From an uncultured Desulfovibrio sp. (GTDB lineage: Bacteria; Desulfobacterota; Desulfovibrionia; Desulfovibrionales; Desulfovibrionaceae), in assembly GCA_949291675.1 (NCBI GenBank), contig CASEWR010000113.1:1-43557 (forward strand): a stretch of DNA of 43,557 nucleotides, in the 5' to 3' direction. This document shows, one piece after another, positions 41,940 through 43,557 of the stretch; within the stretch, counting starts at the first letter, position 1, and each line of letters opens with the position of its first letter. Made by a program: the position numbers and the translations under genes. A model generated the notes under the pieces. The model worked only from the letters and a program-made list of their open reading frames with translations. It did not search any database and was not told the origin of the DNA.

Positions 41940-43427
41940 ATGAGCGAACAGCAGACAACGACAGGGGCACAGCCACAGACACAGACACAGCCTGCCTCAC
42001 TGAAGGTGGGCATCATCCTGCTGTGGTACCCGCTCTTTACCCAGCCCTTCATCTTTCGCGATGTGGAGGCAGTCAGGCAGCGCCTGTCTGTCCGGGTCTG
42101 GACCCTGTATGGCAAAAACCTGCGCCTGTGCTCACGGGAAATGTGCCAGGCAGCAAGCTCAACCACGCGACTGGGTGTGAAGAAGCTGCCAGCCATCCTT
42201 GCTGCCAACCTGGCATTCCTTGCCAGGGCCCCGAAGCGCTATGCCGGCATGTTTTGCGATCACGTCCTGCGCCGCTGGCCCAGTCTGGAAGTCCTTGGCG
42301 AGAATCTGTGGGCATATCTGTGCGGCATCTACCTTGCTCCCAGGGTGCAGCAGGCCGGCACTGACATTCTCTATGCCCCCTGGCCCAGGGGCACAGCCAC
42401 AGCTGCCAGGGTCATCTCCCAGTGCACGGGTATCCCCTATGTGACAGTGGCCCGCGGGGATAACCTCAATCCCAGGGACCCTGACCTTGTGGACAAGCTG
42501 AAGGACGCCTGCGCCATCAGGACCAATAACTATGCCGATGCCGGGCGCATCCAGGCCCTGCTTGCAGCACAGGACGGTGCTGACAGTGCTGACAGTGCCG
42601 CAGCACCTGCCAACAGTGTCACAGCAACGGCGGACAATGGTGCTGACAGTGCCACAGCGCCTGCAGACAGTGTCACAGCACCTGCAGACAGTGTCACAGC
42701 AAGGGCTGGCAGTGGTGCTGACAGTGGCACTGAAATTGGCGCAGGGGCGAAGGTGACAGTGATCTACAACTGTCTGAGCCTGCATGTGGACAGCTATGCA
42801 GCCCTGCGCATGCAGCCTCCGGTACGCCTGCTGGCTGCAGGCCGCTTTGACATCACCAAGGGCTTTGACGTGCTTCTGGACGCCTGCGCCCTGCTGCGTG
42901 ACGAGCATGTTCCCTTCACCCTCACCCTGGTGGGCGGTGGCGGCAGGCTCATGGGCCTTGGCAGGCTTGAGGAGAGCCTGCATGCCCGGGTGAAGGCCCT
43001 GCACCTTGAACACTGTGTCAGCTTCCCCGGCCTCGTGGACCACGATGCCTTTCCGGACATTCTCCGCAGCCATGATATCTTTGCAGCCCCCTGCGTCATT
43101 GCCCCGGGTGGCGCCAGGGACGGCATCCCCAATACCCTGATCGAGGCCATGAGCTTCGGCCTTGCCGTGGTGGCCACACGGGTGGGCGCGCTGCCCGAGA
43201 TCGTGCGTGACAAAGAGACCGGCCTGCTTGTGCCCCAGCGCGATGCCAGAGCCCTGGCACAGGCCCTGCGCACGCTCATCGAGCAGCCTGACACTGCCAG
43301 GCAGTACGCGGCACGGGGTGCGGAACTGGCCCGCGAGCTCTTTTCCCCGCAGACAAATGGTGACCGTCTGGCAGATTTTCTTGAACAGGCCCATGCAGCC
43401 TGGAGGGCACGTGCATGTGCGGAATAG
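41940..43427 (+). CDS. GT4-family glycosyltransferase with a repeat-rich insert
   Basis: The 495-residue protein is a GT-B fold retaining glycosyltransferase. The C-terminal domain is typical of GT4: [21 protein letters not shown] is spread over the acceptor-to-donor domain start, and the EX7E-like donor motif reads [13 protein letters not shown] followed by [17 protein letters not shown]. Between the two domains (residues about 212-268) lies an Ala/Asp/Ser/Thr-rich low-complexity insert with a 21-bp direct repeat. The ATG has AAGG six bases ahead and lies 9 bases after the deacetylase stop. The sugar and acceptor are unknown. It overlaps the start of the next gene by 13 bases. Confidence 0.9.
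   Translation: MSEQQTTTGAQPQTQTQPASLKVGIILLWYPLFTQPFIFRDVEAVRQRLSVRVWTLYGKNLRLCSREMCQAASSTTRLGVKKLPAILAANLAFLARAPKRYAGMFCDHVLRRWPSLEVLGENLWAYLCGIYLAPRVQQAGTDILYAPWPRGTATAARVISQCTGIPYVTVARGDNLNPRDPDLVDKLKDACAIRTNNYADAGRIQALLAAQDGADSADSAAAPANSVTATADNGADSATAPADSVTAPADSVTARAGSGADSGTEIGAGAKVTVIYNCLSLHVDSYAALRMQPPVRLLAAGRFDITKGFDVLLDACALLRDEHVPFTLTLVGGGGRLMGLGRLEESLHARVKALHLEHCVSFPGLVDHDAFPDILRSHDIFAAPCVIAPGGARDGIPNTLIEAMSFGLAVVATRVGALPEIVRDKETGLLVPQRDARALAQALRTLIEQPDTARQYAARGAELARELFSPQTNGDRLADFLEQAHAAWRARACAE
42575..42745 (+). repeat. Low-complexity insert with 21-bp direct repeat in the glycosyltransferase
   Basis: The segment repeats GACAGTG and GTCACAGCA words in frame; an exact 21-bp unit occurs twice head to tail (42660-42680, 42681-42701). 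It encodes ADSVTAP-type peptides at the hinge between the two Rossmann domains. Confidence 0.88.
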
Positions 43428-43557
43428 CAGGCATCATTGCCATAGAGGAACACATCCTGCTGACACAGGAGGATGAGGCATGCGTGCAGGCCATGACCGA
43501 AGCCATCCGCTACCGCGGCCCGGATGGCGGTGCTGTGCTGCGTCTGGACAGGGCCTG
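43415..43557 (+). CDS. Asparagine-synthase-type glutamine amidotransferase, 5' end only
   Basis: The first 47 codons are in the window and the gene runs off its end. The protein begins MCGIAGIIA, so Cys2 is the N-terminal nucleophile of class II glutamine amidotransferases after Met removal, and RYRGPDG follows at about residues 32-38, the glutamine-binding signature of asparagine synthase AsnB and its relatives. GGAGG lies eight bases before the ATG. It overlaps the end of the glycosyltransferase gene by 13 bases, so translation is coupled. AsnB homologues in surface-polymer and lipid clusters often amidate the product instead of making asparagine; which applies here cannot be told. Confidence 0.88.
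   Translation, partial: MCGIAGIIAIEEHILLTQEDEACVQAMTEAIRYRGPDGGAVLRLDRA

Overview
The window is a piece of a chromosome of a dissimilatory sulfate-reducing bacterium, almost certainly of the Desulfovibrio group (Desulfovibrionaceae). It carries the membrane complex dsrMKJOP and ATP sulfurylase (sat) within about 11 kb of each other, an acetyl-CoA carboxylase whose carboxyltransferase is a single alpha-beta chain, and a high-GC gene complement. I see no tRNA, rRNA, CRISPR array or intact insertion sequence.

Layout. (a) 1-2.6 kb: an SDR oxidoreductase (+) and a CCA-adding-enzyme-like HD protein (-) whose nucleotidyltransferase motifs are lost. (b) 3.1-14.1 kb, all minus strand: the sulfate-respiration block, with an RsbRD-domain gene followed by dsrM-K-J-O-P, then upstream a VKOR/thioredoxin-like membrane protein, a COG0731 radical-SAM protein and sat. 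Good sigma70-type promoters lie in front of the RsbRD-dsr operon and of sat, and each has a Rex-like 18-mer over its -10 region. (c) 14.2-19.6 kb, minus: biotin carboxylase, fused carboxyltransferase, a biotinyl-like protein with no recognisable biotin lysine, and ssb, ended by a strong terminator. (d) 20.2-31.1 kb, mostly plus: typA/bipA, a DsrE-like protein (-), an Omp85/TamA-like barrel with tamB, and rlmN. (e) 31.1-43.6 kb: two divergent gene sets around an 850-base spacer. Minus: a PKS-like protein (acyltransferase, carrier domain, degenerate reductase-like and dehydratase-fold regions, no ketosynthase), a TolC-type lipoprotein, an HlyD-type adaptor and a Wzx/MATE-type flippase. Plus: an alpha-oxoamine synthase, a polysaccharide deacetylase, a GT4 glycosyltransferase and the start of an asparagine-synthase-type amidotransferase that runs off the window.

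Region (e) is the best candidate for an undescribed system. The gene set fits synthesis of an acyl chain on a carrier domain, decarboxylative condensation with an amino acid by the oxoamine synthase (sphingoid-like or amino-ketone chemistry), decoration by glycosyltransferase, deacetylase and amidotransferase, and export through a flippase plus HlyD/TolC conduit. The product is unknown and the pathway is inference.

A second theme is repeat expansion. In-frame tandem repeats sit in tamB (54 bp), the glycosyltransferase (21 bp), the PKS-like gene (18 bp) and the flippase tail (15 bp), and several spacers hold short degenerate tandem or inverted repeats. For several genes (sat, the HD protein, the TolC gene) the first start codon lies too close to the Shine-Dalgarno sequence, and a start two or more codons in is preferred.
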